Below, piece after piece: positions 43,719 through 53,276 of a stretch of DNA of 64,000 bases (positions are counted from its first letter, which is position 1; every line of letters starts with the position of its first letter). The notes beneath the pieces were generated by a model. That model searched no databases and was not told the origin of the DNA. It saw only the letters and a list, made by a program, of their open reading frames with translations. The stretch comes from Yunchengibacter salinarum (GTDB lineage Bacteria > Pseudomonadota > Alphaproteobacteria > Sphingomonadales > Kordiimonadaceae). The stretch lies in NCBI RefSeq assembly GCF_037658235.1, contig NZ_JBBJLN010000002.1:62001-126000 (forward strand), in the 5' to 3' direction. The position numbers were made by a program, and so were the translations under genes.

Positions 43719-44681
43719 ATGGCACGAAGAAAGATTGCATTGATCGGCGGCGGCCAGATCGGTGGTACCCTCGCGCATCTTGCGGCGCTCAAGGATCTCG
43801 GAGACGTGGTTCTTTTCGATATCGTGGAGGGCCTGCCGCAGGGCAAGGCGCTGGACCTGGCGCAGAGCGGGCCGGTGGAAGGCTTTGATGCCCGTCTCAA
43901 GGGCACCAATGACTATGCGGACATCAAGGGCGCGGACGTGGTGATCGTCACCGCCGGCGTACCCCGCAAGCCGGGCATGAGCCGGGATGACCTGGTGGAC
44001 ACCAATCTCAAGGTGATGAAGGCGGTGGGCGAGGGCATCAAGACTCACGCACCGGATGCCTTTGTCATCTGCATCACCAACCCGCTGGATGCCATGGTCT
44101 GGGCATTGCAGAAATATTCCGGCCTGCCGAAGGAAAAGGTCTGCGGCATGGCGGGTGTTCTGGACAGCGCCCGTTTCCGCCACTTCCTGGCCGACGAGTT
44201 CGGCGTATCGGTGGAAGACGTGACCGCCTTCGTGCTGGGTGGGCACGGCGACACCATGGTGCCGCTGGTGCGCTATTCCACCATTGCCGGTATCCCCGTG
44301 CCCGATCTGCTGGAAATGGGCTGGTCCAGCCAGGAAAGGATCGATTCCATCGTGCAGCGCACCCGTGATGGCGGGGCGGAGATCGTTGGCCTGCTCAAGA
44401 GCGGATCGGCCTTTTACGCACCGGCGGAAAGCGCCATTCAGATGGCGGAAAGCTATCTGAAGGACAAGAAGCGCCTGCTGCCCTGCGCGGCTCATCTGGA
44501 TGGGCAGTATAATGTGTCCGATCGCTATGTGGGCGTGCCCGCGATCATTGGCGAAAGCGGCATCGAGAAAGTGGTGGAAATCCGGCTCAAGGGTGAGGAG
44601 CGGGACAATTTCGATCATTCCGTCAAGGCTGTCGAGGGCCTGGTGGAGCTTTGCATCAAGATGGACGGGTCGCTGGCCTGA
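43719..44681 (+). CDS. mdh: Malate dehydrogenase (LDH-like type)
   Basis: A 320-residue NAD-dependent malate dehydrogenase. GGGQIGGTLAHLA binds NAD; GVPRKPGMSRDDL carries substrate-binding arginines; GGHGDTMVPLVRYS holds the catalytic histidine. Arginine at the second site of the substrate loop favours malate over lactate. It is the first gene of mdh-sucC-sucD-sucA-odhB-lpdA, a typical alphaproteobacterial TCA cluster, and lies 87 bases before sucC. Confidence 0.96.
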   Translation: MARRKIALIGGGQIGGTLAHLAALKDLGDVVLFDIVEGLPQGKALDLAQSGPVEGFDARLKGTNDYADIKGADVVIVTAGVPRKPGMSRDDLVDTNLKVMKAVGEGIKTHAPDAFVICITNPLDAMVWALQKYSGLPKEKVCGMAGVLDSARFRHFLADEFGVSVEDVTAFVLGGHGDTMVPLVRYSTIAGIPVPDLLEMGWSSQERIDSIVQRTRDGGAEIVGLLKSGSAFYAPAESAIQMAESYLKDKKRLLPCAAHLDGQYNVSDRYVGVPAIIGESGIEKVVEIRLKGEERDNFDHSVKAVEGLVELCIKMDGSLA

Positions 44682-44768
44682 CCATCTCTGGCTGTCCGTC
44701 CTTGCCGGGTCCGTGCCCGGCTGCCGGGCGGGATCAACCGGATCGGGAAAACCCGGATTGGGGAAACT

Positions 44769-45938
44769 ATGAATATTCATGAATATCAGGCAAAGGGCCT
44801 GTTGAAGACATATGACGCGCCGGTGCTGGACGGCGGCGTGGCCTATACCGCCGACGAAGCGGTGGAGCAGGCGGAAAAGCTGGGCGGCCCGGTATGGGTC
44901 GTCAAGGCGCAGATTCACGCCGGTGGCCGCGGCAAGGCGGGCGGCGTGAAGGTGGTCAAGTCGATCGAAGACGTGCGCGCGGCGGCCAGCGAACTGCTGG
45001 GCAAGACGCTGGTGACCCATCAGACCGGGCCGGAAGGCAAGGAAGTGGGCCGCGTTTATGTGGAAGACGGCTGCGCCATCGCCAAGGAATTCTACCTTTC
45101 CATGCTGGTGGACCGTGTGACCGGTCGGCTGGCCATCATGGCCTCCACCGAGGGCGGTGTGGATATCGAGGAAGTGGCGGAAAAAACCCCGGAAAAGATC
45201 GTCACCATCACGATCGATCCCGCCACCGGCCTGCAGGCGTTTCACTGCCGCAAGGTGGCTTTCGGTCTGGGCCTGGAAGGGTCCGCGGCCAAGGAATGCA
45301 TCAAGCTGGTGGGGTCGCTTTATCGTGCCTTTACCGATCTGGATGCCAGCATGTTGGAGATCAATCCGCTGGTGCTGACGGGAGACGACAAGATGGTGGT
45401 GCTCGACACCAAGATGGCTTTTGACAGCAACGCCCTGTTCCGCCACCCCGACGTGAAGGACCTGCGCGACGAGTCGGAAGAAGACCCCAAAGAGATCGAA
45501 GCCTCCAAGTTCGATCTCAATTATATCTCGCTTGATGGCAATATCGGCTGCATGGTGAACGGTGCCGGGCTGGCCATGGCCACCATGGACATCATCAAGC
45601 TGAAGGGCGGCGAGCCCGCAAACTTCCTGGATGTGGGCGGTGGTGCCACCAAGGAGCGGGTGACGGAAGCCTTCAAGATCATCCTGTCGGATGACAATGT
45701 GGAAGGCATCCTGGTCAATATCTTCGGCGGCATCATGCGCTGTGACGTGATCGCCGAGGGCGTGGTCGCCGCGGCCCGCGAAGTGGCGCTGAGCGTGCCG
45801 CTGGTGGTGCGCCTGGAAGGCACCAATGTGGAGATCGGCAAGAAGATCCTCGCGGACAGCGGGCTTGCCATTGTCGCCGCCGATGATTTGAACGACGCCG
45901 CCGAGAAGGTCGTCAAGGCCGTGAAGGAGGCCGCTTAA
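44769..45938 (+). CDS. sucC: ADP-forming succinate-CoA ligase subunit beta
   Basis: A 389-residue ATP-grasp subunit. MNIHEYQAKGLLKTYDAPV is the N-terminus of the family; QIHAGGRGKAGGVK and EINPLVLTGD form the nucleotide/Mg2+ site; GCMVNGAGLAMATMDIIKL and IFGGIMRCD lie in the C-terminal flavodoxin-like domain. With SucD it converts succinyl-CoA to succinate with ATP/GTP formation. The stop and the sucD ATG share one base (TAATG). Confidence 0.98.
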   Translation: MNIHEYQAKGLLKTYDAPVLDGGVAYTADEAVEQAEKLGGPVWVVKAQIHAGGRGKAGGVKVVKSIEDVRAAASELLGKTLVTHQTGPEGKEVGRVYVEDGCAIAKEFYLSMLVDRVTGRLAIMASTEGGVDIEEVAEKTPEKIVTITIDPATGLQAFHCRKVAFGLGLEGSAAKECIKLVGSLYRAFTDLDASMLEINPLVLTGDDKMVVLDTKMAFDSNALFRHPDVKDLRDESEEDPKEIEASKFDLNYISLDGNIGCMVNGAGLAMATMDIIKLKGGEPANFLDVGGGATKERVTEAFKIILSDDNVEGILVNIFGGIMRCDVIAEGVVAAAREVALSVPLVVRLEGTNVEIGKKILADSGLAIVAADDLNDAAEKVVKAVKEAA

Positions 45939-46813
45939 TGTCTATTCTTGTTGACAGCAACACCAAGGTCATCTGCCAGGGCTTTACCGGCGCGCAGGGG
46001 ACTTTCCATTCCGAGCAGGCGATCGCCTATGGCACGCGGATGGTGGGCGGTGTCACCCCCGGCAAGGGCGGCCAGACCCATCTTGATCTGCCGATCTTCG
46101 ACACCGTATCCGATGCGCGGGAAAAAACCGGCGCCAATGCCAGCGTGATCTATGTGCCGCCGCCCTTTGCCGCCGATGCCATTCTGGAAGCCATCGACGC
46201 CGAGATCGAGCTGGCCGTGTGCATCACCGAGGGTATTCCGGTGCAGGACATGATCACGGTGAAGCGCGCGTTGAAGAATTCCAACACCCGCCTGGTGGGG
46301 CCGAACTGCCCCGGTGTGATCACGCCGGGCCAGTGCAAGATCGGCATCATGCCCGGCCATATCCACAAGCCGGGCAAGGTGGGCATCGTGTCCCGTTCCG
46401 GCACGCTGACCTATGAAGCCGTGGCGCAGACCACCGCCGCCGGCCTGGGGCAAAGCAGTTGTGTGGGCATTGGCGGGGACCCGGTCAATGGCACCAATTT
46501 CATCGATGTGCTGGAACTCTTCCTGGACGATGACGAGACCGATGCCATCATCATGATTGGCGAGATCGGCGGTTCGGCGGAAGAGGAAGCCGCCGAGTTC
46601 ATCAAGGCCAACAAGGTGAAGAAGCCGGTGGCCGGTTTCATTGCCGGGCGCACGGCACCGCCGGGCCGCACCATGGGCCATGCCGGGGCGATCGTGTCCG
46701 GCGGGTCCGGTGGCGCCGATGACAAGATCGAGGCCATGCGCTCCGCGGGCATCCATGTTTCCGACAGCCCGGCGGCCCTCGGCGAAACCCTGCTGGACGC
46801 CATCAAGGGCTGA
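45938..46813 (+). CDS. sucD: Succinate-CoA ligase subunit alpha
   Basis: A 291-residue CoA-binding subunit. CQGFTGAQGTFHSEQAI binds CoA; the phosphohistidine is in GRTMGHAGAIVSGG; GPNCPGVITPGQCKIGIMPG is a family signature. It overlaps sucC by one base, so the subunits are made together. After it comes a 123-base gap with a perfect 9-bp hairpin before sucA. Confidence 0.98.
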   Translation: MSILVDSNTKVICQGFTGAQGTFHSEQAIAYGTRMVGGVTPGKGGQTHLDLPIFDTVSDAREKTGANASVIYVPPPFAADAILEAIDAEIELAVCITEGIPVQDMITVKRALKNSNTRLVGPNCPGVITPGQCKIGIMPGHIHKPGKVGIVSRSGTLTYEAVAQTTAAGLGQSSCVGIGGDPVNGTNFIDVLELFLDDDETDAIIMIGEIGGSAEEEAAEFIKANKVKKPVAGFIAGRTAPPGRTMGHAGAIVSGGSGGADDKIEAMRSAGIHVSDSPAALGETLLDAIKG

Positions 46814-46827
46814 TGACGTCTTAACAA

Positions 46828-46857
46828 GCGGCACCGTCCCTGCCATGGCGGTGCCGC
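46828..46857 (+). other. Intercistronic hairpin between sucD and sucA
   Basis: A perfect 9-bp stem (GCGGCACCG/CGGTGCCGC) with a 12-base loop, no T-run after it. It may mark RNA processing, mRNA stability or weak attenuation inside the suc transcript. Confidence 0.5.
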
Positions 46858-46936
46858 ATCTGCCCCGGCGCGTCGATAACGGCGCGCTCAACCCCAACGG
46901 AGGCGGGCGCGGCCACCTGACCGGCCCGGAAACAGC

Positions 46937-49852
46937 ATGGCATCAGACCTGGATCAGCTTGCCGATCTTGAGGGCGTCAGCCCCGGCTTTGTGGAAGCCC
47001 TTTATGAGCGCTATCAGTCCAGCCCGGATTCCGTGGACACGGGCTGGCGGGAGACCTTCGACGGGCTGGAGCGGAATATTTCCCACCTGTCCGGCCCAAG
47101 CTGGTCCCGCAATGACTGGCCGCCCCGGCCTTCCGATGACTGGACGGACGGGCTCGACCCCGCCGACATGATGATTGAAAAGGCCCCCGCCGAGAAGGCG
47201 GCGGGCGGCGGCGTGAGCGAGCAGGCGCTGCGCTCCGCCACCATTGACAGCATCCGGGCGCTGATGATGGTGCGCACCTATCGGGTGCGCGGCCATCTGA
47301 TTGCCAATCTGGACCCGCTGGGGCTGGAAGAGCGCACGCCCCACCCCGAACTGGACCCGGAAACATACGGCTTCGGCCCCGAAGACATGAACCGGCCCAT
47401 CTATATGGATTATGTGCTGGGGCTGGAAACCGCCACGGTCACGGAAATCCTGAGAATTCTTCGGCGCACTTATTGTTCCAATCTGGGCGTCGAGTTCATG
47501 CACATCAACGACCCGGAGGAAAAAGCCTGGATTCAGCGCAAGATCGAGGGGCGGGACAAGGAAATCCACTTCACCGATCGCGGCAAGATGGCGATCCTGA
47601 ACAAGCTCATCGAGTCCGAGCAGTTCGAGAAGTTCCTGGGCCGTAAATATACCGGCACCAAGCGGTTCGGCCTGGATGGTGCGGAAAGCATGGTGCCCGC
47701 CCTTGAGGCGATCATGAAGACCGGCGGGCAGCACGGCTTGCGGGAAATCGTCATCGGTATGCCGCACCGGGGGCGTCTCAATGTGCTGGCCAATGTGATG
47801 AAGAAGCCCTATCGGGCCATGTTCCACGAATTTCACGGCGGCTCTTTCAAGCCCGATGACGTGCAGGGTTCGGGCGATGTGAAATATCACCTTGGCACCA
47901 GCGCGGATCGGGAATTTGACGGCAATGCCATCCACCTGTCGCTGACCGCCAACCCGTCCCATCTGGAGGCGGTGAACCCGGTGGTGATCGGCAAGGTGCG
48001 CGCCAAGCAGCAACAGCGCGGGGACAAGGAACGCCGCGAAGTGCTGCCTTTGCTGCTGCACGGCGATGCCGCCTTTGCCGGGCAGGGCATCGTGGCGGAA
48101 TGTTTCGCCATGTCGGGCCTGCGCGGCTATAATTGCGGCGGCACCATCCATTTCATCGTGAACAACCAGATCGGCTTCACCACAAGCCCGCAGTTCGCCC
48201 GCTCCAGCCCCTATCCGAGCGACGCGGCGAAGATGGTTCAGGCGCCGATCTTCCACGTCAATGGCGACGACCCGGAAGCGGTGACCTTTGCCACCAAGCT
48301 GGCCACCGAGTTCCGGCAGACCTTTGGCCGCGATGTGGTGATCGACATGATCTGCTACCGCCGCTTCGGCCATAATGAATCCGACGAACCCGCCTTCACC
48401 CAGCCGCTCATGTACAAGGCGATCAAGGGCCATCCGCCCGTGACCAGGGTGTATGCGGAAAAGCTGGTGAAGCAGAAGCTTCTGGCCGACATGGACGATT
48501 TGAAGCGCCTTGAGGGCGAGTTCAACGACATGCTGGAGGAGGAGTTCAGCGCCGGGCGCAATTACGAGGTGAACAAGGCCGACTGGCTGGAAGGCAAGTG
48601 GCAGGGCTTTGGCCTTGCCGCGAAGGACCCGGAAAAGCGCCGCGCCGATACCGGTGTGGCGGAAACGGCGCTCAGGGATGTGGGCAAGGCCATCACCGAG
48701 GTGCCGGAAAACTTCAATCTGCACCGCACCCTGAAGCGCGTGCTGGACGCCAAGGAGACCATGTTCGAATCCGGCACCGGATTCGACTGGGCCACAGCCG
48801 AGGCTTTGGCCTTCGGCACGCTGCTCCGGGAAGGCTTTCATGTGCGCCTCAGCGGCCAGGATTGCGGGCGCGGCACGTTTTCACAGCGCCACGCCCATCT
48901 GGTGGATCAGAAGTCGGAAAAGCGCTTCACACCGCTGGCCCAGATCAACCCGGAAGTTCAGTTCGAGGCGCTGGACAGCCCCTTGAGCGAGTTTGGCGTG
49001 CTGGGCTTCGAATATGGCATTTCGCTGGCAGAGCCCAACAGCCTGACGCTCTGGGAGGCCCAGTTCGGCGATTTCGTCAATGGCGCCCAGATCATCATCG
49101 ACCAGTTCATCACGTCCGCCGAGCATAAATGGCTGCGCATGTCGGGCCTGGTGATGCTGCTGCCGCACGGCTATGAAGGCCAGGGGCCGGAACACAGCTC
49201 CGCGCGGCTGGAACGCTTCCTTCAGATGTGTGCGGAAGTGAACATTCAGGTGGCCAATTGCACCACCCCGGCCAACTATTTCCATATATTGCGCCGTCAG
49301 TTGCACCGGGATTTCCGCAAACCGCTGATCATGATGACGCCCAAATCGCTGCTGCGGCACAAGAAATGCGTCTCGAAGCTGGAGGAATTCGGCCCCGGTT
49401 CCCAGTTCCACCGGTTGCTGTGGGACGATGCCGAAATGAAGGACGGCAAGTCGGACCTGAAGCTGAAACCCGCCAAGGGCATCAAGCGGCTGGTGATGTG
49501 CAGCGGCAAGGTCTATTACGATCTGCTTGAGGAGCGGGACAAGCGCGGACAGGACGACACCTATCTGCTGCGCGTGGAGCAGCTTTATCCGTATCCGCAC
49601 AACGCCGTGGTCAAGGAAATCAAGCGGTTTCCCAATCTGGAAACGGTGGTCTGGGCACAGGAAGAGCCGAAGAACATGGGCAGTTGGGCCTTCATCAATG
49701 AGCGGATCGAGTATTCGCTGAATGAGGCGGAGTGCAAGGCCCGCCGGGCGGTCTATGCCGGGCGACCGGAAAGCGCGGCCACGGCCACGGGGCTGGCTTC
49801 CAAGCATCAGAAAGAACAGCAGGCATTGGTTGAAAGCGCGCTGGACGCGTAA
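46937..49852 (+). CDS. sucA: 2-oxoglutarate dehydrogenase E1 component
   Basis: A 971-residue thiamine-diphosphate enzyme decarboxylating 2-oxoglutarate. An N-terminal helix that docks E2 (SPGFVEALYERYQSSPDSVDTGWRE) is followed by the catalytic core: GMPHRGRLNVLANVM, GDVKYHLGTS, HLSLTANPSHLEAVNPVV and GDAAFAGQGIVAE bind TPP and substrate; C-terminal GYEGQGPEHSSARLERFLQ is conserved. Length matches the family. It precedes odhB by 23 bases. Confidence 0.98.
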   Translation: MASDLDQLADLEGVSPGFVEALYERYQSSPDSVDTGWRETFDGLERNISHLSGPSWSRNDWPPRPSDDWTDGLDPADMMIEKAPAEKAAGGGVSEQALRSATIDSIRALMMVRTYRVRGHLIANLDPLGLEERTPHPELDPETYGFGPEDMNRPIYMDYVLGLETATVTEILRILRRTYCSNLGVEFMHINDPEEKAWIQRKIEGRDKEIHFTDRGKMAILNKLIESEQFEKFLGRKYTGTKRFGLDGAESMVPALEAIMKTGGQHGLREIVIGMPHRGRLNVLANVMKKPYRAMFHEFHGGSFKPDDVQGSGDVKYHLGTSADREFDGNAIHLSLTANPSHLEAVNPVVIGKVRAKQQQRGDKERREVLPLLLHGDAAFAGQGIVAECFAMSGLRGYNCGGTIHFIVNNQIGFTTSPQFARSSPYPSDAAKMVQAPIFHVNGDDPEAVTFATKLATEFRQTFGRDVVIDMICYRRFGHNESDEPAFTQPLMYKAIKGHPPVTRVYAEKLVKQKLLADMDDLKRLEGEFNDMLEEEFSAGRNYEVNKADWLEGKWQGFGLAAKDPEKRRADTGVAETALRDVGKAITEVPENFNLHRTLKRVLDAKETMFESGTGFDWATAEALAFGTLLREGFHVRLSGQDCGRGTFSQRHAHLVDQKSEKRFTPLAQINPEVQFEALDSPLSEFGVLGFEYGISLAEPNSLTLWEAQFGDFVNGAQIIIDQFITSAEHKWLRMSGLVMLLPHGYEGQGPEHSSARLERFLQMCAEVNIQVANCTTPANYFHILRRQLHRDFRKPLIMMTPKSLLRHKKCVSKLEEFGPGSQFHRLLWDDAEMKDGKSDLKLKPAKGIKRLVMCSGKVYYDLLEERDKRGQDDTYLLRVEQLYPYPHNAVVKEIKRFPNLETVVWAQEEPKNMGSWAFINERIEYSLNEAECKARRAVYAGRPESAATATGLASKHQKEQQALVESALDA

Positions 49853-49875
49853 GACAACAAGGGAAGGCGCCAGGC

Positions 49876-51246
49876 ATGGCTATTGAAGATATCAAGATTC
49901 CCCAACTGGGCGAGTCGGTGACCGAGGGTACCATCGGAACCTGGCTGAAACAGGAAGGGGACGCCGTAGAGCAGGACGAGCCCATCGTTGAGGTGGAGAC
50001 CGACAAGGTCGCCATGGAAGTGCCGAGCCCGGTGGCCGGTGTGCTGGTGGAGCAGGTGGTTGCCGAAGGCGACACCGTGGAAATCGGCGCCCTGATCGCC
50101 AAGGTGGATACGGAAGGCAAGGCCGGCGGCGGCAAGAAAGACGAAAAGGCCGACAAGGGCGACGAGCCCGAAAAGGCCGCCGACGCCGGGGACGACTCCG
50201 CAAAGGATGACTCCGCCACGGACAAAGGCGGCAAGGACAAGAGCGAAAAGGCGGCCAGGGCCGATGATGGCGGCGGCAAGTCCGCCGGTGCGGACAGTGG
50301 CAAATCGGGCGCGCCCTCCGGTGGCGGTTCCGGCGATGCGCTGACCCCCATGTCGCCCGCCGTGCGCCGGATCGTGGACGATTACAATCTGGACCCGGCT
50401 TCCATCAAGGGCACCGGCAAGGATGGCCGCCTGACCAAGGTGGACGTGCTGGATGCCATCGACAAGGGTACCGCGAAGCAGCGCGGTGGCGGCGGCGGTG
50501 GCCAGCGGGCCGCTGGCGGGTCTGCCGCCAGTGCGGACAGCGGCGAACCGCGGGAAGAGCGGGTGAAGATGACCCGCCTGCGCAAGCGCATCGCGGAGCG
50601 GCTGAAGGAAGCCCAGAACACTGCGGCCATGCTCACCACCTATAATGAGGTGGACATGTCCGCCGTGATCGCCGCGCGCGGTCGCTACAAGGATCTGTTC
50701 GCCAAGAAGCACGGCATCAAGCTGGGCTTCATGAGCTTCTTCACCAAGGCGGCCTGTCTGGCGCTGAAGGAAGTGCCCGCTGTCAATGCCTCCATCGAAG
50801 GCGACGAGATCGTCTATCGCAGCTATGCCAATATCGGCGTGGCCGTTTCCACCCCCAACGGGCTGGTGGTACCGGTGCTGAAGGATGCTCAGGACATGAG
50901 CTTCGCGGCCACCGAAAAGGCCATTGCCGACATGGGCAAGCGCGCCCGCGACGGCAAGCTGAAGCTGGAAGAAATGCAGGGCGGTACTTTCTCCATCACC
51001 AATGGCGGCATCTTCGGGTCGCTTCTGTCCAGCCCCATCCTGAACCCCCCGCAGGCGGGCATTCTGGGGATGCACAAGATTCAGGAACGCCCCATGGCCA
51101 TCAATGGCGAAGTGGTGATCCGGCCCATGATGTATCTGGCGCTGTCCTATGATCACCGGCTGATCGATGGCCGGGAGGCGGTCACCTTCCTGGTGCGCCT
51201 GAAAGAGGCGATTGAAGATCCGAATCGCCTGCTGATCGACATGTAA
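49876..51246 (+). CDS. odhB: 2-oxoglutarate dehydrogenase E2 component (dihydrolipoyl succinyltransferase)
   Basis: A 456-residue core subunit. The lipoyl domain (1-76) has its lipoylated lysine at K44 (VETDKVAM). A peripheral subunit-binding domain follows around 157-195 (MSPAVRRIVDDYNLDPASIKG), then the catalytic domain with SYDHRLIDGREAVTF. The linker between lipoyl and binding domains (about 77-155) is strongly Lys/Asp/Gly rich rather than Ala/Pro rich. It transfers succinyl groups to CoA. lpdA follows 38 bases later. Confidence 0.97.
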   Translation: MAIEDIKIPQLGESVTEGTIGTWLKQEGDAVEQDEPIVEVETDKVAMEVPSPVAGVLVEQVVAEGDTVEIGALIAKVDTEGKAGGGKKDEKADKGDEPEKAADAGDDSAKDDSATDKGGKDKSEKAARADDGGGKSAGADSGKSGAPSGGGSGDALTPMSPAVRRIVDDYNLDPASIKGTGKDGRLTKVDVLDAIDKGTAKQRGGGGGGQRAAGGSAASADSGEPREERVKMTRLRKRIAERLKEAQNTAAMLTTYNEVDMSAVIAARGRYKDLFAKKHGIKLGFMSFFTKAACLALKEVPAVNASIEGDEIVYRSYANIGVAVSTPNGLVVPVLKDAQDMSFAATEKAIADMGKRARDGKLKLEEMQGGTFSITNGGIFGSLLSSPILNPPQAGILGMHKIQERPMAINGEVVIRPMMYLALSYDHRLIDGREAVTFLVRLKEAIEDPNRLLIDM

Positions 51247-51284
51247 GACCGACCGACCCGGACTCTGGAAAGGATACATTTCTC

Positions 51285-52691
51285 ATGGCTGACCCTTATG
51301 ACGTACTGGTGCTGGGCGCTGGTCCCGGCGGGTATGTGGCCGCCATCCGCGCCGCGCAGCTTGGCCTGAAAACCGCCTGCGTGGACAAGCGGGAAACCCT
51401 TGGCGGCACCTGTCTGAATGTGGGGTGCATCCCGTCCAAGGCGCTGCTGCACGCCACGCATCTGTATGAGCAGGCGGACCACGACTTCGGCAAGTTCGGC
51501 ATCAAGACCACCGGCCTGAAGGTGGACCTGAAGGCCATGCTGGGCGCCAAGGACAAGGCTGTGACGGACCTGACCGGCGGTATCGAATATCTGTTCAAGA
51601 AGAACAAGATCGACTGGTTCCGGGGCACGGCCAGCTTCAAGGACAAGAGCACCGTCAGCGTGGACCTGAACGATGGTGGCAGCGAAACCCTGTCGGCGAA
51701 GAACATCATCATCGCCACCGGCAGCGAGGTGGCGACCCTGCCGGGCATCGAGATCGACGAGAAGAAGATCGTCTCATCCACCGGGGCGCTCAGCCTGCCC
51801 AGGGTGCCGAAAAAGATGGTGCTGATCGGCGGCGGCGTGATCGGGCTTGAACTGGGCTCGGTCTGGCGTCGGCTTGGGGCCGAAGTGGAAGTGGTGGAAT
51901 ATATGGACGAGGTTCTCCCCGGCATGGACGGGGAAGTGCGCAAGTCCTTTGGCCGTCTGCTGAAAAAGCAGGGCATGACCATTCACACCAAATCGAAAGT
52001 CACCGAGGTCAAGAAAACCAGGGCCGGCGTGTCGGTCACCTATGAACCCGCGAAGGGGGGTGATGCCACCACCATTGAGGCGGATGTGTGCCTGGTCTGT
52101 GTGGGGCGCAAGCCGCATACCGAAGGGCTGGCGCTGGACAAGGCGGGTGTGGCGATGGACGACAGGGGGCGCGTGGACATCGGTGCGGATTTCGGCACCA
52201 ATGTGCCGGGCATCTGGGCCATTGGCGACGTGGTGAAAGGGCCCATGCTGGCCCACAAGGCCGAGGATGAAGGCATCGCCGTGGCGGAGAATGTGGCCGG
52301 GCTGACCGGCTATGTGAACCATGATGTGATTCCCAATGTGGTCTATACCTACCCGGAAGTGGCCAGCGTCGGCAAAACGGAAGAGGAACTGAAGGAAGCA
52401 GGCGTGGCCTATAATGCCGGCAAGTTCCCCTTTACCGCCAACAGCCGCGCCAAGACCAATCAGGACACGGACGGCTTCGTGAAGATTCTGGCGGACAGCA
52501 AGACGGATCGCGTGCTGGGCGTGCATATTGTGCACACCATCGCCGGGAACCTGATCGCACAGGCCGCCACAGCCATGGAAATGGGCGCCAGCGCCGAGGA
52601 TATCGCGCTGACCTGCCACCCGCACCCGACGGAGACGGAGGCGGTGAAGGAAGCGGCGCTCGCCGTGCACAAGCGGCCCATCCATATGTAA
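51285..52691 (+). CDS. lpdA: Dihydrolipoyl dehydrogenase (E3)
   Basis: A 468-residue FAD/NAD disulfide oxidoreductase that reoxidises dihydrolipoamide. FAD-binding GAGPGGYVAAIRAAQ is near the N-terminus, the redox disulfide is C43/C48 (GGTCLNVGC), GGGVIGLELGSVW binds NAD, and HPHPTETEAVKEA holds the catalytic His/Glu pair. It ends the mdh-suc-lpd cluster, followed by a strong terminator. It could also serve pyruvate dehydrogenase, whose genes are not in this window. Confidence 0.97.
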   Translation: MADPYDVLVLGAGPGGYVAAIRAAQLGLKTACVDKRETLGGTCLNVGCIPSKALLHATHLYEQADHDFGKFGIKTTGLKVDLKAMLGAKDKAVTDLTGGIEYLFKKNKIDWFRGTASFKDKSTVSVDLNDGGSETLSAKNIIIATGSEVATLPGIEIDEKKIVSSTGALSLPRVPKKMVLIGGGVIGLELGSVWRRLGAEVEVVEYMDEVLPGMDGEVRKSFGRLLKKQGMTIHTKSKVTEVKKTRAGVSVTYEPAKGGDATTIEADVCLVCVGRKPHTEGLALDKAGVAMDDRGRVDIGADFGTNVPGIWAIGDVVKGPMLAHKAEDEGIAVAENVAGLTGYVNHDVIPNVVYTYPEVASVGKTEEELKEAGVAYNAGKFPFTANSRAKTNQDTDGFVKILADSKTDRVLGVHIVHTIAGNLIAQAATAMEMGASAEDIALTCHPHPTETEAVKEAALAVHKRPIHM

Positions 52692-52715
52692 GGCACGCCT
52701 GTTGATCGGTCATGG

Positions 52716-52752
52716 AAAAGGCCCGGCACCCTGTGGGGGAGCCGGGCCTTTT
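52716..52752. terminator. Bidirectional terminator after lpdA
   Basis: A perfect 12-bp stem (aaaaggcccggc/gccgggcctttt) with a 13-base loop; A-run on the left and T-run on the right let it act on both strands. It ends the mdh-to-lpdA transcript and the opposing minus-strand transcript. Confidence 0.9.
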
Positions 52753-52814
52753 CACATTGCGCTGTCTGTTTCAGCCCCCTTGCGGCGGCTTGATCCGCCC
52801 GCCCCGCCGGGGCC

Positions 52815-53249
52815 TCAGGCGGCTTCAGCCGCGGGCAGGGCCAGCACCAGCCAGCTTGCGGCGAACAGCGTCAGGGCCACGAAGAACAGCGGCACCAACT
52901 GGAATTCGGGCGCCGGTTCGTCGGGGGGCGTTCGGGATGCATCGGCGCGGGGGGCGGGCATGAAATAGCTGGTCATCAGATCCCAACTGGCCCGCGCGCA
53001 GGTCAGCATGGCCACCACCCCCGCCACCAGCAGCAGAAGCAGCTTGAGATAGCCGCCGACCGACTCAAGCGCGGGCCACAGGAAAAATCCCGCCAGCACC
53101 AGCAGCGCGGACAACAGCGACAGGGCACCATAGAGGGCCACCAGCGTGCCGCGTCGAAACCGGGTCAGCCCATCTTCCGGCGTGGGGCCGGGGGTGTTGG
53201 GGGTGTGTGGTTCCCGGTTCCTGTGGTCATTTTCGCTGCGGTCGGGCAT
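52815..53249 (-). CDS. Unknown small membrane protein
   Basis: A 144-residue protein with three clear membrane segments (about 35-57, 66-88 and 117-140), a polar proline-rich N-terminus (NDHRNREPHTPNTPGPTPEDG) and a proline-rich loop before the last helix. I do not recognise a family. It begins 27 bases downstream of the xerC stop on the same strand, so it probably forms the end of the COQ9-xerC unit, and it ends near the bidirectional terminator. Confidence 0.65.
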   Translation of the reverse strand: MPDRSENDHRNREPHTPNTPGPTPEDGLTRFRRGTLVALYGALSLLSALLVLAGFFLWPALESVGGYLKLLLLLVAGVVAMLTCARASWDLMTSYFMPAPRADASRTPPDEPAPEFQLVPLFFVALTLFAASWLVLALPAAEAA

Positions 53250-53276
53250 GAAACCTCCTGATTGGGGTGGTGCGCA

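Noticed and set aside
46943..48841. 632-codon minus-strand frame opposite sucA
   Set aside because: Shadow of the first two thirds of sucA in a GC-rich genome.
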